Of a DNA stretch of 64,000 bases, positions 35,401 to 46,125 are shown piece by piece. This stretch comes from Bidens hawaiensis (taxonomy: Eukaryota; Streptophyta; Magnoliopsida; Asterales; Asteraceae), in NCBI GenBank assembly GCA_021521415.1, contig JAIQDT010005807.1, positions 92,001-156,000 on the forward strand. The letters are read 5' to 3'. Numbering within the stretch: the stretch's first letter is position 1; the number at the start of each line of letters is the position of its first letter. Under the pieces are notes generated by a model that was not told where the DNA came from, made no database searches, and saw only the letters and a list, made by a program, of their open reading frames with translations. A program made the translations under genes and the position numbers.

Positions 35401-37867
35401 TGCGGCTAAGTCTACGTTCTTCGGTTAGCATAAGGTCTAACCGTCTTTCCGCATCATTGTCTTCTGGCTGAATCAAGACCCTTGGTGAGGGTAAACCAAT
35501 TTCGACCGGGACCATGGCTTCAGTGCCATAAGTGAGGCTGAACGGGGTTTCTCCCGTACTGGCCTTTTTCAGCGTTCTGTTTGCCCAAAGGACGTGCGGA
35601 AGCTCGTCCACCCAGCCGGATCTGTGTTCCAAGAGTCTTTTCTTTATGCCTTCGACGATGCTCTTATTTGCTCTTTCTACCTCACCATTACCCTGCGGGT
35701 GTGCCACTGAGGTAAAGGTGTGGGTGATTTGAAGTTCTTCCAGCCACTTTTGTAGCTTCTTGTCAGCAAAGTTGGTGCCGTTATCGCTCACCAAATTCTG
35801 TGGAAGTCCAAAACGACAAATAATAAATTCCCAAATAAATTTTTTGATATGTTTCGCGGTTGTTTGGGCTAAGGGTTTTGCTTCTATCCACTTGGTGAAG
35901 TAGTCGATGGCTACCACTAGGAAGTGAACGTTTCCTGCTGCTGTAGGAAATGGGCCTGTCACATCGATGGCCCACTTCTGAAATGGCCATGAAGAGGTGA
36001 CTGGAACAAGTTCATTCTTCGGGCGATGCGTGTTGGGTGCGTAGAGCTGACAAGACCTACACTTTCTGATGTATGCCAGCGCATCCGTATGCATCCCCGG
36101 CCAAAAGTATCCCGCGTTGTTTAGCTTAGCTACAACAGCGCGTGGACCTGCGTGTACTCCACAGATGCCTTCGTGTACTTCCCTTAGGAGGTAGTCAGCA
36201 TCTTGGTTGTCTACACATCTTAAGAGTGGGCCAAGAAAGTTACGTTTGTAAAGGATGTCATCGATGAGTTGATAATTCAGTGCTTTACAGCGTAGTTTTC
36301 TTGCCTGTGTTTTTGACTCTGGTAGTATACCTGCCGCAAGGTAATTTATTATTGGTGTCATCCACGTTTCTGTGCCGGTTTGGATGACACAGATTTCCTT
36401 GTGCGGGACTGAAGGTGCCTCGAGGAGTTCAATGTGGATGTCCTTTCCCAAGTGGGTGAAGGCTAATGATGCAAGCTTGCTTAACGCATCCGCAGATTTG
36501 TTTTCACTACGCTTGACATGTATGACTTTGCAATCGTTAAAATCGCGCATAAGGGTTTTTGCTTGTGCGAGGTACAGGGCCATTGTGTCGTTCACGGCTG
36601 TGTACGTCCCGTTTATTTGGTTGGCTACTAACATGGAATCCACGTGGGCTTCCAAGTATTTCACTCCCATCTTACGTGCAATTCTCAGCCCTGCCAAGAA
36701 TGCTTCATACTCGGCTTCGTTATTCGTACTTGGAAAATCCAGTCGAATAGCGTAAGTGTATTCTTGGCCTGCTGGGTTGGTTAGTTTCAACCCTGCGCCT
36801 GAACCCTCGTTACTGGCTGCTCCATCAGTGTAGAGTCGCCAGACATCATTGATGTCCTGTGCTGGAGAGGGTTGAACCTCTTCCTGGCACTTTTTTTCCC
36901 GTGATGCAGGCACTTCCGCAATAAAGTCGGCCAAAACCTGGCCTTTTATGGCTGGTCTTGGCTTATACTTTATCGCATATTCCCCCAACTCAATTGCCCA
37001 TTTGGCTAGGCGTCCCGATAACTCGGGTTTGCGTAGAACGTTTGAAAGTTTGAAGTTGGTGAGAATGGTGATTGGGTGACGCTGGAAATATCGTCTTAAC
37101 CTGCGTGAAGCGTGTACAAGTGCTAAGACTAATTTTTCGATGGTAGAGTACCGGGTTTCTACGTCTGTTAGGATACGGCTGACATAATATATTGGCATTT
37201 GGATGCCTTTCCGTTCAACTAGCAGGACCACCCCGGTTGCTCTATCTGTTGCAGAAAGGTATAGGATTAACTCTTCCCCCGCTTCTGGTGCTGTGAGTGT
37301 TGGGAGTTCGATCAAGCGTGACCGAATCTCCTGAAAAGCTGCTTCCGCTTCTGGTGTCCAGCGGAAGTGCGTTTTCTTTAAACAGTTTCTCAATGTTGAC
37401 ACGAAAGGAAACGACTTATCCGCGTGATTTGCCAAAAACCGATTAAGTGCGACTAGTCGTCCATTCAGTGTCTGAGCCTGTTTGATGGTGGTAGGTGATT
37501 CCATTTTGATAATGGCTTCGACCTTTTCAGGGTTCGCTCTGAAGCCATCTTTAGTGACGATGACCCCCAAGAACTTCCCTTCTTCCATCCCAAAGGAACA
37601 CTTGCTCGGGTTGAGCTTCATGTTTATCCTCCTGAGCGTGTTGAAAGTTTCTTCGATGTCTTTCAACATCGCTTTTGCGTCAGGGCTTTTGATGACCAAG
37701 TCATCCATGTAGACTTCCAAGTTCCTCCCAATTTGGGCATGAAACTGGTTGTCCATCAGGCGTTGGTATGTGGACCCGGCATTCTTAAGTCCAAATGGCA
37801 TCATTTGGTAACAAAATGTGCCATCGGGAGTTCGAAAAGCGGTTTTGTCCTGATCATCAACGGCCAT
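35393..37867 (-). pseudogene. pol: RT C-terminal half, RNase H and integrase of the Tat element
   Basis: In order: RT from MMPFGLKNAGSTYQRLMDNQ with the catalytic YMDD; the RT connection (RATGVVLLVERKGIQMPIYY); RNase H with YTDGAASNEGSGAGL, NNEAEYEAFLAGL and the catalytic DSMLVANQ; the integrase zinc region (REVHEGICGVHAG, CRSCQLYA); and the integrase core with D in WAIDVTGPFP, D in VSDNGTNF and E in GNGEVERANKS. All catalytic residues are present. It is separated from the upstream RT half by one in-frame stop, and its own end is a frameshift near 35400. An RNase H with the second, 'archaeal-like' module is typical of the Tat lineage. Confidence 0.92.
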
Positions 37868-37873
37868 GTGGAT

Positions 37874-38587
37874 TTAATGGTACCCCTTATACGCATCCTG
37901 GAAGCATTTATGGCGAAACGGTGCCAACGAATCCAACTTAAGATCAATTTCGGGTAACGGATAACAATCTTTGGGGCATGTTTTGTTTAAGTCCTTGAAA
38001 TCTATGCACATGCGCCATTGTTTGTTATTCTTCGGTACCATAACGGGATTTGCAACCCATGTTTGATATCTGCTAATGCGTACGATGCCTGCGTCAAGGA
38101 GTTCCTTGACTTGGGTTCTACACGCATTAGTTTGTTCTGGCCCCATTACTCTGCGCTTTTGTACGACTGGCGTAACAGCCAGGTCGCACTTGAGCTTATG
38201 CTCTGCCTTACTTCGGGGTACGCCAGTCATGTCAGCTGGTGTCCACGCGAAGATGTCGGCGTTTTTCAGTAGTAAGCGTTTGAGTAAGGTGCGCGTGGGA
38301 TCAACGACTGTTGGGCCAATGGTAACGGCCTGGTCAGGGTACTTGCCATTGAAGGCCCATTTTTCCGGTTCGGTGATGGTTGGTTTAGCCATCTTTGGTT
38401 TGGGTTTAGATGAGACAGATGCGATGCATACCTGGGGAATGCCGGTGATCATCGCCACGCCCTCAGCTGTTGGCCATCCCATCATGCCGTGGACTGAAGA
38501 TACCACGGCATTGAATCTTGCCATCCCGTCTCTCCCGAAGAGAATGTCGTATGTGTGGTGTGGCTTCCTCATTACGACAAAGTCCAC
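37874..38587 (-). pseudogene. pol: Protease C-terminus, linker and RT N-terminal half of the Tat element
   Basis: It contains the protease tail (YDILFGRDGMARFNAVVSS), the Tat linker (NADIFAWTPADMTGVPRSKA), then WVANPVMVPKNNKQWRMCID and FKDLNKTCPKDCYPLPEIDL. It ends at a TAA (37874-37876) in the middle of the conserved palm segment DAYKGYH-. The frame simply continues after the stop, so a single base change is enough to explain the break. Confidence 0.9.
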
Positions 38588-38590
38588 ATC

Positions 38591-40492
38591 CTATGTGCGT
38601 GAGTGATTCCCGTCCGTAAGAGTGACGGGGAAAGATAGGATACCCAGGGGGGTGTTTGTGCTGCCGTCGAACCCTTCCATCGAGGCGTAAACCGTTTCCA
38701 GGCGTTCTTTGCCTTCGTCATCCAGCTTGTCGAAGAACTGCCTGTACATCACCGTTGACGAGGCGCCGTTGTCAGCAAGAGTGCGATAAGTGATGTAGTG
38801 CCCCAGCTGGCTTTTGATGACAATAGGGCCTTCTTTGCTGGGTCCTCCTGGCACTCGCGGGAAGCGCACCTCAGCTTCCTTCCACGCGCATGGTTCTGTC
38901 GCTCGCCTTTTTCTTCTGATGTTGCCATGAACCATGTTGATGCTGATGTCAACGGGTTTTCGTCCATTGCCTCTGTACCGGTTATCATTCCTTCCTCCCT
39001 TCTTGATTGATGCCACAAGGTGTGCAAGTCTTCCATCTTTGACAAATGTTTCAACAATATCCTTCAAGGATGTACACTCCTCCGTACTATGACCCTTTGT
39101 CCCGTGGAAGTCACAGGATTTGCTTTGATCCGCATTAGGTCGCTGCCGGATCATTGGAGCCTTTGGCCATGGTAGTTTTTCAGTGGCAAATATCTCCGTG
39201 ACGCTTTTGGTGAATGGCGTCCACCGGTGTTTCCGGCTTGGAAGGTGTGTGTTATCCCATTCGCCAACAAGAGGGCGAGAGCTGGATGAGGTGTCAAAGT
39301 TTACCCTTGACTGCCAAATACCTAGCTTCCTCTTTTTGTTCTGCCGGGCGATCCGAACATTGTTTTCTCTGGTCCTTTGCGTGTAGAGGTGTGTACTCTG
39401 GGGAAGATCCCTTCCCAGTTGCTTCTTTGTCTCGGCAAAGCGCTTGGCCGACGTCATGATGGCATCCCATGTGGATGGCATGCCGTCCTTACCCGTCAAC
39501 GTGCGGATAAGCTCTGGGTATTCGGCGCCCTGGATGAAAGCGGCGCGAACAAGATCTTCACTTATGTTGCCCAGACTCAGCTTTTTGGAGTTGAAGCGAG
39601 TGATGGAATCTAGTAAAGATTCATCCTCCTCTCTAACGCAGTTGAGGATCGTCCACTGTTCTTCAGTATATTTCCTCTGTTGGCTGAAGTGTTGGCTGAA
39701 CTTGTTCTGAAAGTCCGCCCAATCATAGATGTGGTGGACCGGTAAACGATCGAACCATGCCCTGGCCGCTCCAACCAGTGTCATCTGAAACATATAACAC
39801 CACGTGGGTTTCGTCCAATTGCTGACGGTTGCCCCCGCAATGAATCTGTTCAAGTGATCGTCTGGGTCGGAAAGACCATCATAAGTGCCGATATTGGACA
39901 TTTGTTTGGCACTTCTCGGGGCGATTGCTTCCGCAATGTCCCTTGCAAACTTGGACTTTCCTGCATTTGTAGCAGTTGGTCTAAAGGTTTTGGAGAAGTC
40001 ACGTGGGTTTCTCCCCGCGTTCGTTGGTTTAAAGGTTTCTCCAAAATTCCTTGTCGGTTGGAAGTCCATTTCCTTACGCTTCCCTTTCGCCCTATGGCGA
40101 GGGTTTGCGTCGGTATCGGATTCTTCCCGTTCATTGTCCGAGTACTCGCACTCACTGTTCATGTTGAGATGTTGGCGAATACTGCCGAATTCATCAGCCT
40201 GTTGAAGTGAACGCAAGCGTTCATCCAACTCAGCTTGGAACTTTTTCTGACGTGCTTCGGGCCACGCCTTAACTTGATCGAGTGTTTGGCGAGGGGGCCT
40301 CGTCCGTTTCTCCAACTGGGCATCAGTGAACCCTAGTAAAATATTGTTTACTGCACTTGTTCCGGCTTGGGTAACCGGGGTAGTGTTCGTAAGATTTGTA
40401 TAACCGCCGGTGTTCCCCCCAGTTGCTGGGGTTGTGGTTACCGGGGTTTCTTGGTCACTTACTGGCTTTGGGACCGGAGTAACGTTAACCAT
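38591..40492 (-). CDS. gag: Gag and protease N-terminus of the Tat element
   Basis: 633 residues from the ATG at 40492. A Thr/Pro-rich N-terminus comes first, then an acidic/basic linker. The gag core covers about residues 195-345 (DGLSDPDDHLNRFIAGATV, AARAWFDRLPVHHIYDWADF, YPELIRTLTGKDG). A Tat-type finger follows (CDFHGTKGHSTEEC near 463). The start of an aspartic protease has the DNGASSTVMY motif near residue 590 (D-x-G-A in place of the usual D-T/S-G). The frame stops at a TAG (38591-38593) within the protease domain and the same frame resumes at once at 38587, so this is a nonsense change rather than the natural gag end. Confidence 0.85.
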   Translation of the reverse strand: MVNVTPVPKPVSDQETPVTTTPATGGNTGGYTNLTNTTPVTQAGTSAVNNILLGFTDAQLEKRTRPPRQTLDQVKAWPEARQKKFQAELDERLRSLQQADEFGSIRQHLNMNSECEYSDNEREESDTDANPRHRAKGKRKEMDFQPTRNFGETFKPTNAGRNPRDFSKTFRPTATNAGKSKFARDIAEAIAPRSAKQMSNIGTYDGLSDPDDHLNRFIAGATVSNWTKPTWCYMFQMTLVGAARAWFDRLPVHHIYDWADFQNKFSQHFSQQRKYTEEQWTILNCVREEDESLLDSITRFNSKKLSLGNISEDLVRAAFIQGAEYPELIRTLTGKDGMPSTWDAIMTSAKRFAETKKQLGRDLPQSTHLYTQRTRENNVRIARQNKKRKLGIWQSRVNFDTSSSSRPLVGEWDNTHLPSRKHRWTPFTKSVTEIFATEKLPWPKAPMIRQRPNADQSKSCDFHGTKGHSTEECTSLKDIVETFVKDGRLAHLVASIKKGGRNDNRYRGNGRKPVDISINMVHGNIRRKRRATEPCAWKEAEVRFPRVPGGPSKEGPIVIKSQLGHYITYRTLADNGASSTVMYRQFFDKLDDEGKERLETVYASMEGFDGSTNTPLGILSFPVTLTDGNHSRT

Positions 40493-40540
40493 TTCTTTAG
40501 AAATTTTGAAAAAAACTAAGAATTAGTTCTAGCTTTTATG

Positions 40541-40554
40541 CACGGATGGCGCCA
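40541..40554 (-). other. Primer binding site of the Tat element
   Basis: On the - strand it reads TGGCGCCATCCGTG, one base inside the LTR tip ...CTTCA. TGGCGCC-type sites are common in Tat/Athila-like gypsy elements; which tRNA it matches I cannot say for certain. Its place confirms that the LTR should begin at 40556. Confidence 0.7.
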
Positions 40555-40555
40555 A

Positions 40556-40574
40556 TGAAGAAACACTAAGTGAA
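40556..40574 (-). repeat. Remnant of the 5' LTR of the Tat element, about 19 bp
   Basis: TGAAGAAACACTAAGTGA matches the first 18 or so bases of the 3' LTR in window orientation (29263 onward, one A missing). The similarity then stops: from about 40574 the sequence becomes a run of 'GAAATT' units (40574-40630) unrelated to the LTR. Confidence 0.75.
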
Positions 40575-42940
40575 ATTGAAATTGAAGGGTAAAAGATAGG
40601 AGGAGTAGAAATTGAAATTGAAATTGAAATCATATCCTAAACCTAAAATCAATCAAAACTGGATAATATAATAAAGATGTTATAAACAGTTACCTGACTG
40701 ACAATGATTTGTTTAGCTTGAATCATCGCACTACTTTGTCGCACCTCAGATGATCATTGGATTCAATTGTCGCACTACTTTCTCCTGACTAAAAATTGTA
40801 TCAGATTTGTTTAGCTTCATCAGATGATCATTGGCCGCTTTTCAATTCAATCATCGTTCATCTCTAAAGGAGAAGGAAACCTAGGTCAATTAAAAAAGAA
40901 GGTTGTTTTGGTTTTGGTAGGAATGGGTCAGGGTTGAAAACAGGTCACGGTCAGAATGGGTTCGGGTCAAACAGGTTTAAGTCCGGCTCGAAACGAGTCA
41001 AACGGGTTTGGGTCGATTTATTTTGAACGAGGACAGGAGAAAACATTTATAAAATTTCCTTAAATAAATCATAAAACAAGCATAACTCAATATATATAAA
41101 AGAAAAAATAAATAAAAACCCAAAATGTTTCATCCGTTGAGCTCGTTAAAAAGGAACCGAGAAATGAACCAAAACCGAAATAATTGACGAAAATGAAACA
41201 AAAGACCATAACTGAACCCGTCACGTGTAAAAACTCGTGTCAGTTCGAAACCTAATTCGAAACAAAACATAAACGAACTGGTTCAAATCCAAAACCCATT
41301 TTGTGTCAAAACATGTCTCGTGTGGAAATTTGTGTCACTTCAAAACCCATTTTAACCCGAACCTGTCACATATTATTTTAGGACACCAACCCACATAGTT
41401 GATTTCCTATACTCAAAAGATAAATATTTTGAGTGAAAATGCATAATATATATATATATATATGTATAGGGAGGGTTATCCTAAAAAACTAAGTGTGTCT
41501 AAAAAGTGTAAGAAGTGATCTGGATGGTTAGATCTTGGTGGTCAATGGTTAAGATTTAAAGATGAAACAAGTTAAGAAGTATTTTATTTTAAAGGGTTAG
41601 ATTGGTGTGTTAAAAGGTAATTTAGTCATAGTAAATTTGAAATCTCCTATATTTATGCAATCAATATCTAATCTTCCAAAAGATGGTTACCAGTATAATC
41701 TTTTTATTAGTTTTCCACCATCACATATATTGAAACAAGAGAAGACTCAATTATATGTGACATAAAATTAAAATTGGAGCAAACGATGACAGTGAGTTCT
41801 AGTTTTCGATTATTTCCGTTAATTTACGGTGGAACAAAAACACACTTACAAAGACACATTAAAAAGAAACACACCAACATGTTTCTCTTGACATAGCACC
41901 AATAATTAAAACAAAATAAATATAACCTCAAACTACAAAGAAAATTAGAAAACACACCAATAATTAAAACACACTAACCGATGCTCCAGTTTCAAAAATA
42001 AAATCAAGCAACTTTCAAAATAAGAAAAAACCATGACTTTTTTCCATTCCTTTTACCAAAAACATTTTCAACGAAAACAAGTTCCTATTTAAAAACTAAT
42101 TTTTTTTCAAAAAACACTCTCCATTTAATCGTATATCCAGTTACACACCACTATTTCAAAGATTATTCAGTATTCACAAACTTTTAACATTATCAAATAG
42201 AGTTTTAAAATTGACCTGCAAACCAATAAAAACTACAAAACAAAAGAAATAAAAATCTTCCATAAAAGGTCTCCGAAAGAACCAGTTCACCTAAAATCTA
42301 CCTAAATTCTGTCCTGTTACCATCTGCTCCGACGAATTTGTTTCATGACCTTTTGATTATTAACAATAATGACTGTTTCTACTTCATACCAGCTCACTAA
42401 ACTCCTGATGAAATGTTTAAGAACTAGTCGGCGCTTTACACTGTCGAATTGGAGGGTTCCGAGGGTATCTCGATTAACGTCGTACTAATGTTTTAAATCC
42501 ATCGGTTTCTCATTTCGTTGACCTAATCATCATCGCGTCGTACAACGATCGACCTTGGAGTGGTGAGTTTCAACATCTGGAAATGGATATTGTTATTTTC
42601 TTGCGGTGTGTTGTAAATAATCGATGGGTTGTGTTTTATTATATTGTTTTAAAGACAAGCAAATCGATAATTTTTTGAAGAAAACTGAGATGGTGAAAAA
42701 GTGGAAAAACAAATTGTTGTGATAGATCAGTATTTACGGAATATAAAAATAATTACAATTCTTAATTAAATTGTGCTTCATAATTGTCTAAAAATAGGAA
42801 TTTCCATTAATAAAGATTATAATTCCTAAATTAAATAATTTCAATCTTGACTATCCTACACTTATGTGTCATACTTAATTCAATGGTTCATATTGTTTCC
42901 TACACTTTTTATGAAAAATTGTCATTTTATTTTAACCTTA

Positions 42941-42975
<35 letters not shown>

Positions 42976-43321
42976 CGATTGATTTCTTTTGAGATCCACT
43001 TTGAGTTTTAAAAACTCAAAAGAACTCAACGTAACAATTTTTTTTCGAATTTTTTTTACACATGTGTAATACGTAAATGTAAGTGATGTACAAAAAATTA
43101 CGGTATTTTTTTATACACCGAATCAACTTTTTACACATGTGTAACTAACGTTTAAACGTGTGTAATTATAAAAAATACTTATTCTCCATCCTGCTTCATT
43201 TTTAATTAAATTTAATCTCAGCCACATGTTTCATATCATTTAATTAAATGTGTGGTTCAAAATTAAAGTTTTTAAAATTCACCATGGTTCTCAAAATAAC
43301 TTTCCCCTGTATATATATATA
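40575..43321. other. Intergenic repeat-rich DNA, no gene seen
   Basis: It opens with an interrupted (GAAATT)n run to about 40630. At 40920-41400 there is 'GGGTC/AAACGGGT' text typical of short dispersed repeats. A block starting GGGAGGGTTATCCTAAAAAA (41470) runs toward a (CT)n(TA)n microsatellite at 42941-42976; the ends do not pair well enough to name it. No reading frame is supported. Confidence 0.5.
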
Positions 43322-44081
43322 CTAGTTTGATCCTCCCGTGTTACGGGAGTTTATTTAAAGTTTTGTTTTTAATCGTTTTGCTATTTTATGATAATAACGT
43401 AGTTTTGTTTTAATTTAATACATATGTATTAGTTTGTTATTATTTTTTTAACGTTTGGGTTTTATCAGTTGAGATGTTTAGATTCTTTAGATTTTTAAAG
43501 AACAAACACGATCATGTTGATTTTTTTAAATGTAAAAACATGAACACAAATATTTGTCTACTAAAAAAAGAGGTGTTGATTTAGTTGACGATGGTGGGTA
43601 GTATTGAAAGTTAACCGACGATGGAGATGACAGACCAGCAACGAAGAACATATAAAGCAAATAAATTAAATTAGGGTTTCATAATGAAAGTGTTTATCAA
43701 TAAATGAGATCTTATAACCCATTTGAGGGCTATTAGAGTTTGGTAAGACACATAACCCGTGAAAATTATTCTTTGGTAATAAAGGGTTTATTTCACAAAT
43801 AAATGAGATGTTATAACCCGTTTAAGGGTTATCCGGGTTTGGTGAGACCCATGACCCGTGAAAATTATTGTCTGTTTATGAAATAGTTTTACAACTAAAT
43901 GAGATGTTATAACCCATTTAAAGACTATCCGGGTTTGGTGAGACCCATACCCGCGAATTCGAGTCAAATGCATGAGAAGCCTCTATTTATAAATCAAACA
44001 ATCTGATGGCTCTAGAGGATGGGGGGAACAACCTGAGAGCGACACCTAGGATCTTATGGTAGGCAATTATATAGATAGTTA
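43322..44081 (-). mobile_element. Non-autonomous Helitron, copy 1
   Basis: On the - strand the 3' end is a 7-bp-stem hairpin CTCCCGTAACACGGGAG (43333-43349), seven bases, then CTAG followed by T: the Helitron signature. The 5' end reads TAACTATCTATATAATTG and lacks its last two bases because a Harbinger element sits in it (44082-44764). The interior has three imperfect repeats of about 97 bp starting near 43700, 43799 and 43896 (TAAATGAGATGTTATAACCC). It closely matches copy 2 at 55987-56803 along its whole length. No coding sequence. Confidence 0.82.
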
Positions 44082-44764
44082 GGCCATGTGTAGTGGGCTA
44101 CAGTTTGGGCGACATTTGGGTGCGAAAGGGAGCGAACACCGCCCCCTGGGCAAAATTAGGGCGAAATTGGGGAAATTTGGGCGGGGACGTGGGTTATTTG
44201 TCGCCGGAAGAAGATTGATTTCATTATTATTATATTACTAGTGTTATATATATATATTATATTTGTAGCCTATGTGTGTATATATATGTATATGTATATG
44301 TATATATGTTGTGTGTGTATATATATGTATATGCAAAATGAATCCTAGAAACAACCCGAACCAACCGAACTACTCATTCCCTCCTTTCGGTCAACACCAT
44401 GGTTCGCAAAACCAACCGAACGTGAACTTACAATGGAACCCGATGAACCTAAACCAACCGAGCTAACTGTTTCAATTTCCCGACCCAAACCTAAACATGT
44501 ACGCCAACCGAGCTATATGTTTTTTATATTTTTAGTTATGTATTTTTTTGTATTTCTTTTTAATTTTAATGCATTTTTATTTAATTATTTAAATAAATTG
44601 GTTTTTATTTGATTAGTTTAATTATAAAAAGAAAATAATAAAAAAAGATACTATGGGCCCAACTTGTAGCCATTACACCATAAAAACAAATTCGCCCCCT
44701 TTGTTAACTGGGTAACACGTGTCACAATTCGCCCTCAATTATAGTCCCTTCACAACACATAGCC
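44082..44764. mobile_element. PIF/Harbinger non-autonomous derivative, 683 bp
   Basis: The ends are inverted repeats (GGCCATGTGTAGTGGGCTAC against GGCTATGTGTTGTGAAGGGA) and the element is flanked by the TTA duplication of this superfamily (44079-44081 and 44765-44767). Inside is the first part of an accessory gene (44338-44466). A (TA/TG)n microsatellite lies at 44247-44335. It is an internally deleted copy, mobilised only if a partner transposase is present. Confidence 0.8.
44338..44466 (+). pseudogene. N-terminal fragment of a Harbinger-associated Myb/'GST-T3-like' protein
   Basis: From the ATG at 44338 the peptide is MNPRNNPNQPNYSFPPFGQH and continues with Asn/Pro/Gln-rich text to a stop after LNLQPS-like sequence; protein-like text goes on past that stop (LFQFPDPNLNMYA). 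This Asn/Pro/Gln-rich start is typical of the DNA-binding partner ORF of Harbinger elements in Asteraceae (from memory of annotations, moderately sure). The DNA-binding domain itself is deleted. Confidence 0.5.
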
Positions 44765-45629
44765 TTATATATAACCAGCTTCAATATAAATAGGTAAAAT
44801 GAACACATGCTTTCTGAATAGAAGAAAAGAATCTTATCATAAACCTTGGTTGTGGTGCCGACTAGTTTTAACTTTATAATATAACTGGAAATTAATGATG
44901 GAAGAAATTATAGACTTCTATCAATCGGTGGATAAACCGACACGTCACCGCCTCCAATACCGACGTCCTTTTCCGTACACGCATTTTTTTTTTCATTTTT
45001 TCCTCTTCTGCCTGTCATTATCGAATACACAAGCTTATCTTTTTTTTTCTTTTTGTACATCAAATCTATTGAAAACAATGGTTAGAAAATATTATTTGAT
45101 TGTTTTAATGTATGCAATATATATAACATTACTTCCATTTCACTTTTTATTGAGTACTGATACTAACATATGAATATCCGGTTCTTTAAGAAGTTCGTGG
45201 CTTGAAAATGAACTCAGATGAGTTGGCTCAGCCTTGATTCAGCTTGTTAGCTGCCTAGTTATCTCATTTGGATTAAACACTAAATTTTAATATATAATAA
45301 TAATAATAATAATAGCCTACCAAATAAGAAATAATAATAATACATATATTATACAACTCGAACTTTAAAACATTCTATAAAAAATTTCAATAAAACATAT
45401 AACGTTATAAATTCTCTCTTTTCTTTTTTGAACGACTAATTTGGATCACTGACGGGTGACTGAATTACCCGCTCATCTCCATTCCAAAGTACTAGAGACC
45501 ACCCCTAGAAAGAAACCCACCACATGTGAGAAGTCACTTGCCTAACTTGAAACATTCTCTTTTTTGTCACATATGAGACTTAAATCCAAAACCTCTCTTT
45601 TTTAAATTGAAGTTTTTAAATGTCTCACC
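44765..45629. other. Intergenic, no supported gene
   Basis: A 92-residue frame at 44895-45173 opens with MMEEIIDFYQSVDKPTRHRL and then becomes Phe/Leu-rich; I see no family features and the codon content follows the T-rich DNA, so I do not call it. A (TAA)n run lies near 45294-45316. Confidence 0.45.
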
Positions 45630-46117
45630 CAATGTTTAAAAATCGGTATTTTACTTGTACCGGATTGGGCTAAAAAATGGTACAACGGTTGAACCGGGTT
45701 ATACCGGAAGGTTCAACCGGTTGTATAATTTACCTTATAATATCCTATAAATGTAACTTCAACCCAAAAATAACCCAAAAGTAAATGATTTCATAATAAA
45801 AAATAATCCAAAAGTTAATCCATATTAAAAAATAATACAAAAACACTCAATTATTAAAAAAAATAGTCCAAAAGTTTACGTGTTTGAATGTTAATTGTAT
45901 GGTCAAAAGTAATTTTGAAAAAATATGAGCTGCAAATATCAAAAATTTCTCGGACATAAAACCGGTTTACTGGTAAAAACCGGTATTTTAGACAAAAACC
46001 GCTGGTACGATGTTCTAGCAAACCGGTCAAAAATACCGGACTCAAAATACCGACCTAATGTGAGAAATCCGGTTTAACCGGTTCAACGGGCGGTTTGAAC
46101 CGGTTTTTAAAACACTA
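45630..46117. mobile_element. MITE with 8-bp target duplication (hAT type), 488 bp
   Basis: The left tip CAATGTTTAAAAATCGG and the inverted right tip TAGTGTTTTAAAAACCGG form the terminal repeats, and many ACCGGT-type palindromic pieces follow inward on both sides. GTCTCACC flanks both ends (45622-45629 and 46118-46125). No coding sequence is supported inside. Confidence 0.7.
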
Positions 46118-46125
46118 GTCTCACC

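Larger units (their letters stand above)
29263..40574 (-). mobile_element. Tat-lineage Ty3/gypsy element with antisense intron-containing gene; 5' LTR nearly lost
   Basis: In transcriptional order on -: a 5' LTR remnant of ~19 bp (40556-40574), primer site (40541-40554), gag-protease (38591-40492), RT/RNase H/integrase (35137-38587), a spacer, a + strand five-exon gene (31289-34419), a polypurine tract (30234-30247) and the 3' LTR (29263-30233). LTR tips are inverted TGAAGA...TCTTCA. Gag-pol has two stop codons and one frameshift but is otherwise well preserved. Antisense additional ORFs between pol and the 3' LTR are a described trait of the Tat lineage (established). Without a 5' LTR promoter the copy cannot start its own genomic RNA (inference). 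Confidence 0.88.

Noticed and set aside
38076..38606. 176-codon + strand frame opposite Tat protease/RT, and similar + frames at 36372 and 39854
   Set aside because: These are antisense shadows of pol and gag. The real antisense gene is the spliced one at 31289-34419.
41470..42976. Possible MITE or Helitron between GGGAGGGTTATCC and the (CT)n(TA)n run
   Set aside because: The ends share only loose similarity (AAAAAGTGTA(A/G)GAA) and I find no target duplication or Helitron terminus, so I left it as unassigned repeat DNA.
44895..45173. 92-codon + strand frame starting MMEEIIDFYQSVDK
   Set aside because: Only the first 20 or so residues look protein-like; the rest is Phe/Leu-rich text from T-rich DNA. 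No domain and no neighbour support.
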